Positions 30,051 to 38,140 of a stretch of 64,000 nucleotides of DNA are shown one piece after another (the stretch's first letter is position 1; each line of letters starts with the position of its first letter). The notes under the pieces were generated by a model. That model did not search any database, was not told where the DNA came from, and saw nothing but the letters and a program-made list of their open reading frames with translations. The translations under genes and the position numbers were made by a program. The DNA is from an uncultured Hyphomicrobium sp. (GTDB lineage: Bacteria > Pseudomonadota > Alphaproteobacteria > Rhizobiales > Hyphomicrobiaceae), in assembly GCA_934555825.1 (NCBI GenBank), contig CAKTFJ010000002.1:124001-188000 (forward strand), given 5' to 3'.

Positions 30051-30209
30051 GCCGTGGACGCGCTCTTCTTGCGGCCCTTTTGCGGGAGCGCGATTTTCGC
30101 GCGCGCTCTGCATCGTTTCAGGGGCCGTTGACTTCCGCGTCAGGCTGATAGGGCCTCAGGCGCAGATGGTCCAGAGCCATCGGCTTTCTTCTTTCTAGCG
30201 AGGGTTCGT

Positions 30210-30461
30210 TTAGCGGCGAATTCCGCCCGGGGCGATGTTGTATTCACGGATTTCGATATCAACGTCGCCGCTGCCTTCAGGCTTCACGATCACGTGGCGA
30301 TCGGAGGGCAGAGGGCGGAACACGCGTACGCCTTCCTCGACGGTGACGGTGGCACCATAGACATCGCCGCGAACGACGCGGGTGGTGTGCCCGTCGCGGG
30401 CCACAGCCACGGTGGCGGTGAGGAGGAGTGCGGCGGCCGACGCCGAAAGGAAGCGGATCAT
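30210..30461 (-). CDS. Small exported hypothetical protein
   Basis: An 83-residue protein with a signal peptide (RFLSASAAALLLTATVAVA, then RDG). The mature part is about 62 residues, mostly beta-prone (TRVVRGDVYGATVTVEEGVRVF). GGAG lies 6 bases upstream of the ATG at 30461. No family recognised. It sits between fmt and truA on the same strand. Confidence 0.65.
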   Translation of the reverse strand: MIRFLSASAAALLLTATVAVARDGHTTRVVRGDVYGATVTVEEGVRVFRPLPSDRHVIVKPEGSGDVDIEIREYNIAPGGIRR

Positions 30462-30561
30462 GGGTGTCTCCGATGGGGCTTGCTGGCGCAAGTTTAGGAG
30501 ACTGTGGGGCGTTTCTGTTCGAGGTTCGCACGCCATGATTAATCGGCGGCGGGAGTCGGTT

Positions 30562-31500
30562 TTAGGATGATAAGCGTGAGCCTTTCGGGATGGTAAAGCC
30601 ACGCAGGAAGTCGCCTGCTGTCATGGCGCGCTTGCCGGCGCGCTGGACTTCGACGAGTCGGATGGCGCTAGATCCGCAGGCGATGGCAAGGCGGTCGTCG
30701 AGGATTTCACCTGGTGTGCCGTTGCCGTCAATGCGCTCCGTTCTGAGCACCTTGATGCGTTCCGGCGCGCCACCCGGTGGGGTGGCTTCGAACCACGCGC
30801 CGGGAAAGGGCGAGAGGCCGCGCACGTGATTATGGACCTCGCTGGCGGGTCTCGTGAAGTCGATGCGGCTTTCGGCTTTGTCGATCTTGGCAGCGTAGGT
30901 GACGCCTTCGTCCGGCTGAGGCGTGCAGGAAAGATTGCCGGCTTCGAGCGTCGCAAGAGCTTTGACGATGAGTTCGGCGCCACGCTGGGAGAGCGCATCA
31001 TGCAATTCGCCCGTCGTGACGTTGGGCTCAATGGCGACGGCATCGGTGAGACACACGGGGCCAGTGTCGAGGCCTTCCTCCATGCGCATGACCATGACGG
31101 CGGTTTCGGCGTCGCCCGCCATGATGGCGCGGTGGATCGGCGCCGCTCCGCGCCAACGCGGGAGTGCGGACGCGTGTACGTTGAAGCAGCCGAAACGGGG
31201 CGCGGCGAGGACGGCGCGGGGCAGGATCAAACCGTAGGCGATGACGACGGCGGCATCGGCTCCGAGCGCGGCAAGGGCTTGCTGCTCGTGCTCCCCTTTG
31301 AGAGACAGCGGTGTGCGGACCGGAATACCGAGCGCATTGGCTTTCGCGTGGACCGGCGACGGCCGCTCGGCCATGCCGCGCCCGGCGGGGCGAGGCGGCT
31401 GAGAGTAAACAGCGCGGATCTCATGTCCGGCGGACGCGATGGCGGTGAGTGCCGGGACCGAAAAATCTGGCGTTCCCATGAAGACGAGTTTGAGAGCCAT
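30562..31500 (-). CDS. fmt: Methionyl-tRNA formyltransferase
   Basis: Formylates initiator Met-tRNA with 10-formyl-THF. It has 312 residues, normal length. Motifs: [12 protein letters not shown] at the N-terminus, [21 protein letters not shown] (catalytic Asn/His region) and [12 protein letters not shown]. It follows def by 75 bases on the minus strand. Confidence 0.97.
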   Translation of the reverse strand: MALKLVFMGTPDFSVPALTAIASAGHEIRAVYSQPPRPAGRGMAERPSPVHAKANALGIPVRTPLSLKGEHEQQALAALGADAAVVIAYGLILPRAVLAAPRFGCFNVHASALPRWRGAAPIHRAIMAGDAETAVMVMRMEEGLDTGPVCLTDAVAIEPNVTTGELHDALSQRGAELIVKALATLEAGNLSCTPQPDEGVTYAAKIDKAESRIDFTRPASEVHNHVRGLSPFPGAWFEATPPGGAPERIKVLRTERIDGNGTPGEILDDRLAIACGSSAIRLVEVQRAGKRAMTAGDFLRGFTIPKGSRLSS

Positions 31501-31575
31501 GGGTGACGTCCTGGCGGATTTCTGTTGCGGGCGATGCTGCGGTGCGTCGTCGCGTCGGGATGTGAAAATGGGGCG

Positions 31576-32097
31576 TCAGGCGGTGGTTTCGCCGCGTGCC
31601 AGCTTCTTGAATTTGCGCACGACGATATCGCGCTTCAGCCGCGACAGGAAATCGATGATCAGCTTGCCGTTCAGGTGATCGACCTCGTGCTGAATGGCGG
31701 TCGCGAGCAGGCCGTCGGCCTTAAGCTCCTGCGGCTTTCCTTCGCGGTCGATATAGCCGACGGTGAGGGTCGAAGGCCGCTCGATGTCGATGTGCGTGTC
31801 GGGGATCGACAGGCAACCTTCTTCGTGCAGCCGGGTTTCGCTGCCGAGCGTCAGGATCTCCGGGTTGATCAGCACCAGCGGGTTTTTCGCGTCGCCGTCC
31901 GAAACGTCAAGCACGATGAGGCGCTTGAGGACACCCACCTGCACTGCAGCAAGACCCACGCCGGGGGCGTCGTACATCGTCTCCAGCATGTCGTCGGCGA
32001 GCTTGATCAGCTCGGCGTCGACCCGCTCGATGGGGTCCGAAACCTTGCGCAGGATGGGGTCGGGTAGCTTAACGATGGGCAGCGTGGACATGGTCAT
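31576..32097 (-). CDS. def: Peptide deformylase
   Basis: Removes the formyl group from new polypeptides. It has 173 residues with all three motifs: [17 protein letters not shown] and QHEVDHLNG, which supply the Cys and two His metal ligands. First gene of the def-fmt cluster. A 15-base palindrome lies 27 bases upstream. Confidence 0.97.
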   Translation of the reverse strand: MTMSTLPIVKLPDPILRKVSDPIERVDAELIKLADDMLETMYDAPGVGLAAVQVGVLKRLIVLDVSDGDAKNPLVLINPEILTLGSETRLHEEGCLSIPDTHIDIERPSTLTVGYIDREGKPQELKADGLLATAIQHEVDHLNGKLIIDFLSRLKRDIVVRKFKKLARGETTA

Positions 32098-32123
32098 GAA
32101 ATAGGCAAGTCCCGCTTTCCGGT

Positions 32124-32138
32124 CAATCGGACCGATTG
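32124..32138. promoter_or_regulatory. Perfect palindrome between def and the RimB-like gene
   Basis: CAATCGG-A-CCGATTG, a perfect 15-base palindrome in the divergent gap, 27 bases before def and about 109 before the RimB-like start. It may be an operator; no regulator is known. Confidence 0.35.
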
Positions 32139-32246
32139 GCTGGGCTTCCCGTCTTTTTCGTTAAGACTACGTACTATTCCCGGTATCGCGGAAGTTGCCG
32201 ATTCTGCGGTAAGATTGTGGAGAAATCCGCCCCAGAAGGGGATGCA

Positions 32247-32714
32247 ATGGTGCGAGACCTCAAGACCCTGATCCTCGGACGCCGCGAGTGGGTGGCGTTG
32301 CCGGAACTCGGGCTAAGCGCCGTCAAGGCCAAGGTCGATACGGGCGCCAGGACGTCGGCACTGCACGCGGAGAATATCGAAATCTTCGGAACGGGCTTGG
32401 GCCGCCGGGTGCGTTTCGTTGTGCATCCGCTGATCGAGGAAACCGAGCTTGCCGTGCCATGCGAGGCGGTGCTGCGCGATGTTCGCGACGTGACGTGCTC
32501 GAACGGCGAGCGGGAGAGCCGTCCTGTGATCGTGACGCGGCTCAGGGTCGGCGCCAGAACGTGGCCGATCGAGATCGGGCTTACCAACCGAGACGGGTTG
32601 CAGCACCGGATGCTGCTGGGGCGGCAAGCCATTCAGCCCGGTATGCTCGTCGATCCGGCGCGCTCGTTCCTGTTGCCGCGGCTCAGCGCGCGGCTCTATC
32701 GCACGCCGGCGTAG
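32247..32714 (+). CDS. Retropepsin-like RimB-type protein ("ATP-dependent zinc protease" family)
   Basis: A 155-residue protein of the family annotated as putative ATP-dependent zinc protease (Pfam PF05618). The signature is KAKVDTGARTSALHA near residues 27-41, an aspartic-protease-like DTG. Later come GLTNRDGLQHRMLLGRQAI and DPARSFLL. Start at 32247 has AAGGGG 5 bases upstream. Homologues often neighbour rimK and act on glutamate tails; no rimK is in this window. Confidence 0.85.
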   Translation: MVRDLKTLILGRREWVALPELGLSAVKAKVDTGARTSALHAENIEIFGTGLGRRVRFVVHPLIEETELAVPCEAVLRDVRDVTCSNGERESRPVIVTRLRVGARTWPIEIGLTNRDGLQHRMLLGRQAIQPGMLVDPARSFLLPRLSARLYRTPA

Positions 32715-32760
32715 GTCTCGCCTTTCAATCCACGACAAGCCCTGGTTTGCCGCCTGATAC

Positions 32761-33858
32761 TCAGGTGAGGCCGAGGATGCGCAGCAGCGTGGCATTGACA
32801 TCGCGCACGTCGAAGCGTCGTTCGGCTTTGAGGCGGGCGGCGCGCGCGCCGATCGGGAGCAATTCGGGGCGCGCGAGGTAGCCGGCCATTGCCCGGGCAA
32901 GGGCTGGCGCATCCGCCGGCGGCACGAGGCAGCCGCTCACCTTCTCGTCCACCGTCTCCTTGCAGCCGGGCGTTCGCGTCGCGATGACAGGTCGGCCGGT
33001 TGCGAGCGCTTCCAGAACGGCGCGCGGCATTCCTTCGGAATAGGAGGGATAGACAAAAACGTGACACGCGGCGAGCGCCGGGCGGACATCCTCCAGTTGG
33101 CCGAGATCTTCGATGACGCCGGAGAGAGCGTCGCGCGGGATGGCATCGACCTCGTTGCTTTCAGGCCCCGCGAAGCGGAAGCGCGCCGTCGGCCACTGGG
33201 CCTTGATAGCTTGGGCGGCCGCTTTGTATTCGAGAACGCCGCGCCTGCGTTCGAGACGGGCGAGCATCAGGAAGACGACGCCTTCGTCGTAGGGCGGCAG
33301 AGGCGCTGACTTGAAGTCCGCGAGGTTGACGCCGCTTCCGGGCACGATGGCATTCGGGAGATTGGGCGGGAGCATTCCAAGATCTGCGAGCGCGCGCGCG
33401 TGATCGCGGTTGTGGAAGACGATCGCATCGCTCGTGCGGACAGCGTAGGCGAAGCGGCGGCGCCCGATGCTCTCGATCCCGTCGCTCGGCAGGCTGTTGA
33501 CGAGGCTGACGATGCGTCGGACGCCGGCGCGGCGCGCGGCAATGGCTGCGAGCATCAATGTGCGCGGACCGAAACCCATCACGATGTTGGGTTGCCAGTC
33601 GTTGAAGTGGGTGATGAGGCTCGAAAGCGTTTTCCATTCGACCAAGAGACGCAGAGTCTGGTCAGGGACCTCGACGGTGCGGTGCTGGGCGCCATAGTCG
33701 CGCAGCATGCGCTGATACCTGCCGGGGCCGGGTGGCGTGAGGCAGAGGACGCGATGGCCGCGGCCAACCAGATCCTTGATCAGGTCTTTCCTGAGGACGG
33801 CGGCGGCCTCGGCAGAAGGTGCGACGAGGGCGATCCGTTCGGAGACTGTATGGGTCAC
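32761..33858 (-). CDS. Glycosyltransferase family 4 protein
   Basis: GT-B fold transferase of 365 residues. The N-terminal domain resembles the WcaI/Cap-type acceptor domain. The C-terminal domain has FLMLARLERRRGVLEYKAAA, the donor-binding PSYSEGMPRAVLEALATGRPVI with the E-x7-E pair, and ETVDEKVSGCLVPP. It probably adds a sugar to a surface polysaccharide. No other polysaccharide genes are adjacent, so substrate is open. Confidence 0.88.
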   Translation of the reverse strand: MTHTVSERIALVAPSAEAAAVLRKDLIKDLVGRGHRVLCLTPPGPGRYQRMLRDYGAQHRTVEVPDQTLRLLVEWKTLSSLITHFNDWQPNIVMGFGPRTLMLAAIAARRAGVRRIVSLVNSLPSDGIESIGRRRFAYAVRTSDAIVFHNRDHARALADLGMLPPNLPNAIVPGSGVNLADFKSAPLPPYDEGVVFLMLARLERRRGVLEYKAAAQAIKAQWPTARFRFAGPESNEVDAIPRDALSGVIEDLGQLEDVRPALAACHVFVYPSYSEGMPRAVLEALATGRPVIATRTPGCKETVDEKVSGCLVPPADAPALARAMAGYLARPELLPIGARAARLKAERRFDVRDVNATLLRILGLT

Positions 33859-33987
33859 GGGGCTGCGGCCAATATCATGGTCGACTCAATAGTATTTGCG
33901 AACCCTAGCCTACGCCCACGCCCGTCAACAGGGATGTGGGGTGTTCCCGGGCGTCGATACACAGCTTCTGTTGGGTGGGCGGGCTAC

Positions 33988-35352
33988 TCAGGCGCGTTCG
34001 CGAGCCAGCCTATCGAACAGACGAAGGCAGATCCAGACCGCGAGACATCCGAAGAAGATGCCGCCTGCCATGTGGGCGATGAGCACGCCTTCGGCGCCCG
34101 CAAGCCATGAGCCCAGGTGGACGAGCGGGATCGTGCCGATTGTGGCGCGGCCCCAGTTGAGGACCGTGGCGTAATGCGGAAAGTCCAGTGTGTTGAACAC
34201 GGCATTCGCGACGAAGAGAGCGCCCATGAACGCGAACAAGGGCGCGAGCCAGACATTGAACAAGAAGATGAGATGGGCGGCGTCGCCCGTGGCGCCGAAG
34301 AGGTGCACGACAGCCCCTGAAGTGAGCGCGAGGATGACCCACGCGACGAGTGTGAGGCCGGCGTTGACGCCGAGCGCAAGGCGGAACGCTTCGCGCATGC
34401 GCGCGTCTTCGCGTGCGCCGTAGTTCTGCCCGACGATCGGACCAATCGACGAGGACAGTGCGTAAATGGCGCCGAACGCTACTGGGAGCACGCGGCCGAT
34501 GATGGCCCAGCCCGCGACCGCGTCGTCTCCATGGGTGGCAATCGCTGCCGTCACGTAGGCTTGCGAGGCCGGTGTCGCGACATTGGTTAAGATCGCAGGC
34601 ACGGCGATGGCAGCGAAGGCCGGAACGTCTACTTTAAACGCGTTGAGCTTAGGCGATGCCATGAGCCGATGAACACGGATCACGCCGTACAGGCCGACCG
34701 CCATGAACACGATCCGGGAGAAGACCGTGGCCCACGCCGCACCTTCGATCCCGAGGTCCATCGCAAAGATGAAGATGGGGTCGAGGATGGTGTTCACGAT
34801 GGCGCCGAAGAGCGTGACGTTCATGGCGCGGCGTGCGTCGCCTGCGGAGCGAAGTACTGCGGCCGATGTCATTGCAACGGTGAGCGCGGGCAACGAAGGC
34901 ATCAGGATTTGCAGGTAGCGTGCTGCGAGATGATGCGTGTGGCCCGTCGCGCCGAGCACAGAGAGAAGCCACGGGATGGCGAGATAAATGACGACGGCTG
35001 TGAGTGCGCTTGCGACGAATGTTGCGAGATGCGCATTTACGGACAAGCGACATGCTCGTAATCTTCTGCCGGCGCCGAGTGCGCGCGAGACGAGAGAGGT
35101 GGCCGCAATGGCGAAACCGATGCCGATCGATGTGGTGAAGAAGAGGATCGAGCTTGCGTAACCGACGGCAGCCAGCACCGCCTGATCGTCGAGCCAGGAT
35201 AGGAAGACGATGTTGGCGAGGTCGCTTAGAAAGATGGCGCCGAGGCCGACACCGCCGGCCCCGCTCATCACCAGAATGTGGCGGAGCAGCGAGCCGGTGA
35301 CGAACTTCGGCGGCGCATCGGCGCGCGATGACGCGGCGGGTCGGGCTTCCAT
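33988..35352 (-). CDS. MATE-family efflux transporter
   Basis: Multidrug/cation antiporter of 454 residues with about 12 membrane segments, for example VGLGAIFLSDLANIVFLSWL and LFAFMGALFVANAVFNTL. Two homologous halves are visible. Near the end of each half a small-residue-rich helix and polar loop follow (GAGRRLRACRLSVNAHLA; GAREDARMREAFRLALGVN). There is no adjacent regulator that clearly belongs to it. Substrate is unknown. Confidence 0.9.
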   Translation of the reverse strand: MEARPAASSRADAPPKFVTGSLLRHILVMSGAGGVGLGAIFLSDLANIVFLSWLDDQAVLAAVGYASSILFFTTSIGIGFAIAATSLVSRALGAGRRLRACRLSVNAHLATFVASALTAVVIYLAIPWLLSVLGATGHTHHLAARYLQILMPSLPALTVAMTSAAVLRSAGDARRAMNVTLFGAIVNTILDPIFIFAMDLGIEGAAWATVFSRIVFMAVGLYGVIRVHRLMASPKLNAFKVDVPAFAAIAVPAILTNVATPASQAYVTAAIATHGDDAVAGWAIIGRVLPVAFGAIYALSSSIGPIVGQNYGAREDARMREAFRLALGVNAGLTLVAWVILALTSGAVVHLFGATGDAAHLIFLFNVWLAPLFAFMGALFVANAVFNTLDFPHYATVLNWGRATIGTIPLVHLGSWLAGAEGVLIAHMAGGIFFGCLAVWICLRLFDRLARERA

Positions 35353-35421
35353 TCGGCTGTCCTTCTGGGACGACGCTGAGGGACGTTCGGAGGAACGTGC
35401 AAAGGTGGGCTCTCTGGAGAG

Positions 35422-36027
35422 CTAGATCCGTTTGCGCGCCTTTATGGCGGCGGCGAGCGTACCCTCATCCAGGTAATCGAGCTCGCCTCCGATGGGGACG
35501 CCTTGGGCGAGGCGGGATACGGCAATCCCCGTTGGTGCCAGTTGTTCCGTGAGATAGTGAGCGGTGGACTGTCCTTCTACGGTGGCGTTGAGGGCGAGGA
35601 TCACTTCCTTGACGTCCTCAGATCCAGCCCGTTCGATGAGCGTGGCGATGTTGAGGCGATCGGGACCGATGCCATCCAGCGGCGACAGATGGCCGCCGAG
35701 CACGTGATAGGTGGCGTTGATCACGGCGGCGCGCTCGAGCGCCCAGAGATCTCCCATTTCTTCGACAACAACGATGACGGAGCGATCGCGACGCTCGTCC
35801 CGGCAAATTGTGCAGGGGGCCACGGTGTCGAGGCTACCGCAGACGGGGCAGGTGACAATGCTTTCGACCGCGGCGGACAGTGCGCCCGACAGCGGAACGA
35901 GCAACTCTTCGCGGCGCTTCAACAGCGCGAGCGCAGCTTTACGTGCGGAACGAGGGCCAAGCCCAGGCAGGCGCGCGAGCAACTGGATGAGCCGCTCGAT
36001 CTCAGGGCCGGCGATCCTTTTCGACAT
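35422..36027 (-). CDS. recR: Recombination mediator RecR
   Basis: Acts with RecF and RecO to load RecA on gapped DNA. It has 201 residues. Helix-hairpin-helix [17 protein letters not shown] is at about 17-33. The zinc finger is [16 protein letters not shown]. The Toprim domain carries [14 protein letters not shown] and [15 protein letters not shown]. The usual partners dnaX and ybaB are not adjacent. Confidence 0.96.
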   Translation of the reverse strand: MSKRIAGPEIERLIQLLARLPGLGPRSARKAALALLKRREELLVPLSGALSAAVESIVTCPVCGSLDTVAPCTICRDERRDRSVIVVVEEMGDLWALERAAVINATYHVLGGHLSPLDGIGPDRLNIATLIERAGSEDVKEVILALNATVEGQSTAHYLTEQLAPTGIAVSRLAQGVPIGGELDYLDEGTLAAAIKARKRI

Positions 36028-36213
36028 TCGTCGGGCTTTACTGATCTCTTCGCTGTGCGGTTTCCTTTGCGCGCAGCTAGGTTTTCTTACGCCGCGTGTG
36101 AACTCGTTCGGGGCGTACCGCCGGCCGGAAACTTTCTACCGTCCTTCGGCAGGACGCACTAAGCACGCCGGGCAGGGCTTGTCACGTCAGCCTGATGACG
36201 TGCGCCGACATGT

Positions 36214-37260
36214 CTAAGTTGGGGGCAGTGTCGAACGGCCCTTCAACCGTACGGCTTCTCGCCGATAGTCGCTCGGCGACATGCCAAAGCGCGTCTTGAA
36301 GCGGCGGCTGAAGTGGGAGAGTTCGGAGAACCCCCACTTGAATGCGATCTCGCCGATGCTGCGATGATCCTGCCGGGAATCGTCGAGTGCGCGACGGCAA
36401 CGCTGAAGGCGGCGCTCGTTGACGTAGCGCTCGATGGACGAGCCCTCCTCCGCGAGAAGATTGTTGGCATAGCGCACCGAGATGCCGGCTTCGGTGGCGA
36501 TCCGCTCGGGTTTCAGCCCTGGTTCGATCAAGAGGCGTTCGATGGTCGCCTTAAGACGCAGAAGCGCGACAGCGCGTGGGGACGAGAGCGATGCGCCCTC
36601 CACGCGTTGATGGGTCGAGAGGGCGAGGGCGATAAGGTCGAGGGCTTGTTCCGCGACGTTGAGGCTTGCGATAGAATCGAGGGCTTTCGACTGCTGCGGC
36701 AACATTTCCACAAAGCCCATGGCGAGTGTGGACACCGGGTTTTCAGGTGCGATGGCACAGGCTGTCAGGTCGCCGAGCTGGCCGAGGCGCGCTTCGAGCT
36801 GGGCGCGCGGAATTTTTATGACGAGGTTCTTATTCCTGCCTTTCAGAGCGACTTCGAACGCACGCAGGGGGTCTAGAAGATAGAGGTTGCGGCTGCTGAT
36901 GAGACTGTCGCGGCCGTCTTGCGAGATTGCGACCTCTCCTTCGAGATGTAAGCCCAGCAAGAGATCGTCGCAGTCCGCGCGGGCGGCGTATTTTTCGGAG
37001 CGGCGAACCGTGGCCGCATCCGCCTCGTAGGTCGCCAGGACTAAGCCGGGAAGGCTCGCGATCTCTATCGTCCCGTTGAAGGAATGGCCGTCCATGAGCT
37101 GGACGTCATGCTCGACGTAGCCTCGTGTCGCCACCTCCCGCCAGTAGCTCAGTCGCTCTCGCGGATGCACGCCTTCTGTCGAGTAGATCACCGGTGATGC
37201 CGCCTCTCGCTCGATTTCCCATTCGGTCAACGGATCATGCCGCGTCGGGCAAGCGCGCAC
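36214..37260 (-). CDS. AraC-family transcriptional regulator
   Basis: A 348-residue regulator with an N-terminal AraC-binding-like domain (about 25-210, YWREVATRGYVEHDVQ) and a C-terminal AraC DNA-binding domain. The two helix-turn-helix units are PERIATEAGISVRYANNLLAEEG and IGEIAFKWGFSELSHFSRRFKTRFGMSPSDYRR (in pieces). Divergent from the MarR gene. A palindrome lies in the shared gap at 37275-37291. The ligand is unknown. Confidence 0.92.
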   Translation of the reverse strand: MRACPTRHDPLTEWEIEREAASPVIYSTEGVHPRERLSYWREVATRGYVEHDVQLMDGHSFNGTIEIASLPGLVLATYEADAATVRRSEKYAARADCDDLLLGLHLEGEVAISQDGRDSLISSRNLYLLDPLRAFEVALKGRNKNLVIKIPRAQLEARLGQLGDLTACAIAPENPVSTLAMGFVEMLPQQSKALDSIASLNVAEQALDLIALALSTHQRVEGASLSSPRAVALLRLKATIERLLIEPGLKPERIATEAGISVRYANNLLAEEGSSIERYVNERRLQRCRRALDDSRQDHRSIGEIAFKWGFSELSHFSRRFKTRFGMSPSDYRREAVRLKGRSTLPPT

Positions 37261-37274
37261 CGTGTTGGCGCTTT

Positions 37275-37291
37275 AGTACAGTTTCTGGACT
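37275..37291. promoter_or_regulatory. Imperfect palindrome in the AraC/MarR gap
   Basis: AGTACAG-TTT-CTGGACT, seven-base arms with one mismatch, 15 bases before the AraC-type start and about 95 before the MarR start. Candidate operator for either regulator. Confidence 0.35.
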
Positions 37292-37385
37292 GATGAGTCG
37301 AAGAGTTTTCCGAAATTTCAGTCACCTGGCAACCCCGGGTGGCTGGGTGGACCACTCTTGCGGGTAACGAATCGATGGGGCACGC

Positions 37386-37868
37386 ATGACGCGAACGACC
37401 GCGAACTCGGAACTGGGGAACTCCCCGCTGCATATGCTTCATCGCGCCGTCCAGGCCGTGACCGAGATTTATCAGGCCGAGATGGCCGAGCACGATCTCA
37501 CCGCGCGTCAATACGCAGTGCTTGCCACGCTTGCTAACGCCGACGGCATGAGCCAGAGCGAACTCGTCGATGCAACCGGTATCGATCGGTCGACGATGGC
37601 GGACATCGTGCGGCGTATGCTCAAAAAGGGCATTGTTCAGCGTAAGCGCGACAAGGACGATGCGCGCGCCTACGAAGTGAGAATTACGGATGAGGGGAAC
37701 CGCCTGTTCCGGGCCGTTTCGCCGATTATCCAGCGCATCGAGGATAAGCTCTTGTCTGCCCTCAAGGGTAAGCGGGTCGACGAGTTTGTTCAGAATCTCG
37801 GGCTGATCGTCGGCGCCGTCGACGCGGCTCCCGCGGCAAACGGGCAGTTTGCCGAAGCGAGGAAGTAA
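37386..37868 (+). CDS. MarR-family transcriptional regulator
   Basis: A 160-residue winged-helix regulator. Features are MAEHDLTARQYAVLATL, the recognition region GMSQSELVDATGIDRSTMADIVRRML, and the wing GIVQRKRDKDDARAYEVRITDEG (in pieces). MarR proteins repress genes for efflux or for aromatic or oxidative stress until they bind a ligand. The next rightward gene is the DUF1217 protein, 270 bases on. Confidence 0.93.
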   Translation: MTRTTANSELGNSPLHMLHRAVQAVTEIYQAEMAEHDLTARQYAVLATLANADGMSQSELVDATGIDRSTMADIVRRMLKKGIVQRKRDKDDARAYEVRITDEGNRLFRAVSPIIQRIEDKLLSALKGKRVDEFVQNLGLIVGAVDAAPAANGQFAEARK

Positions 37869-38140
37869 GGGCCGGAGCCGGGCTGTTCGCGGCGGCGGCT
37901 CGCCCGTTTTCGCTCAATCCGAACCGCTATTCACCGCGCCATTCCGCAGCGGAAACGGTCGCCGCACGTCGGTCTTGCGGCAGGCTCGCATAAGCTCGTG
38001 GCGGTAGCGTTCCAGCACGCCGCCGGCATGATTCGCGGCCTTTGCGGCTTGCCGCGCGGGTCCGTTCCATACGCTTTTGCCCCGATGACGTCCGTGGGTT
38101 TGCCGGCGAGGTCTTGGACCGACGCTTCGGAATGCCGGCG

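Noticed and set aside
36183..36202. CACGTCA-N6-TGACGTG palindrome between the AraC gene and recR as a terminator
   Set aside because: No T-run on the minus strand and only 11 bases from the AraC-type stop; kept only as an unexplained palindrome.
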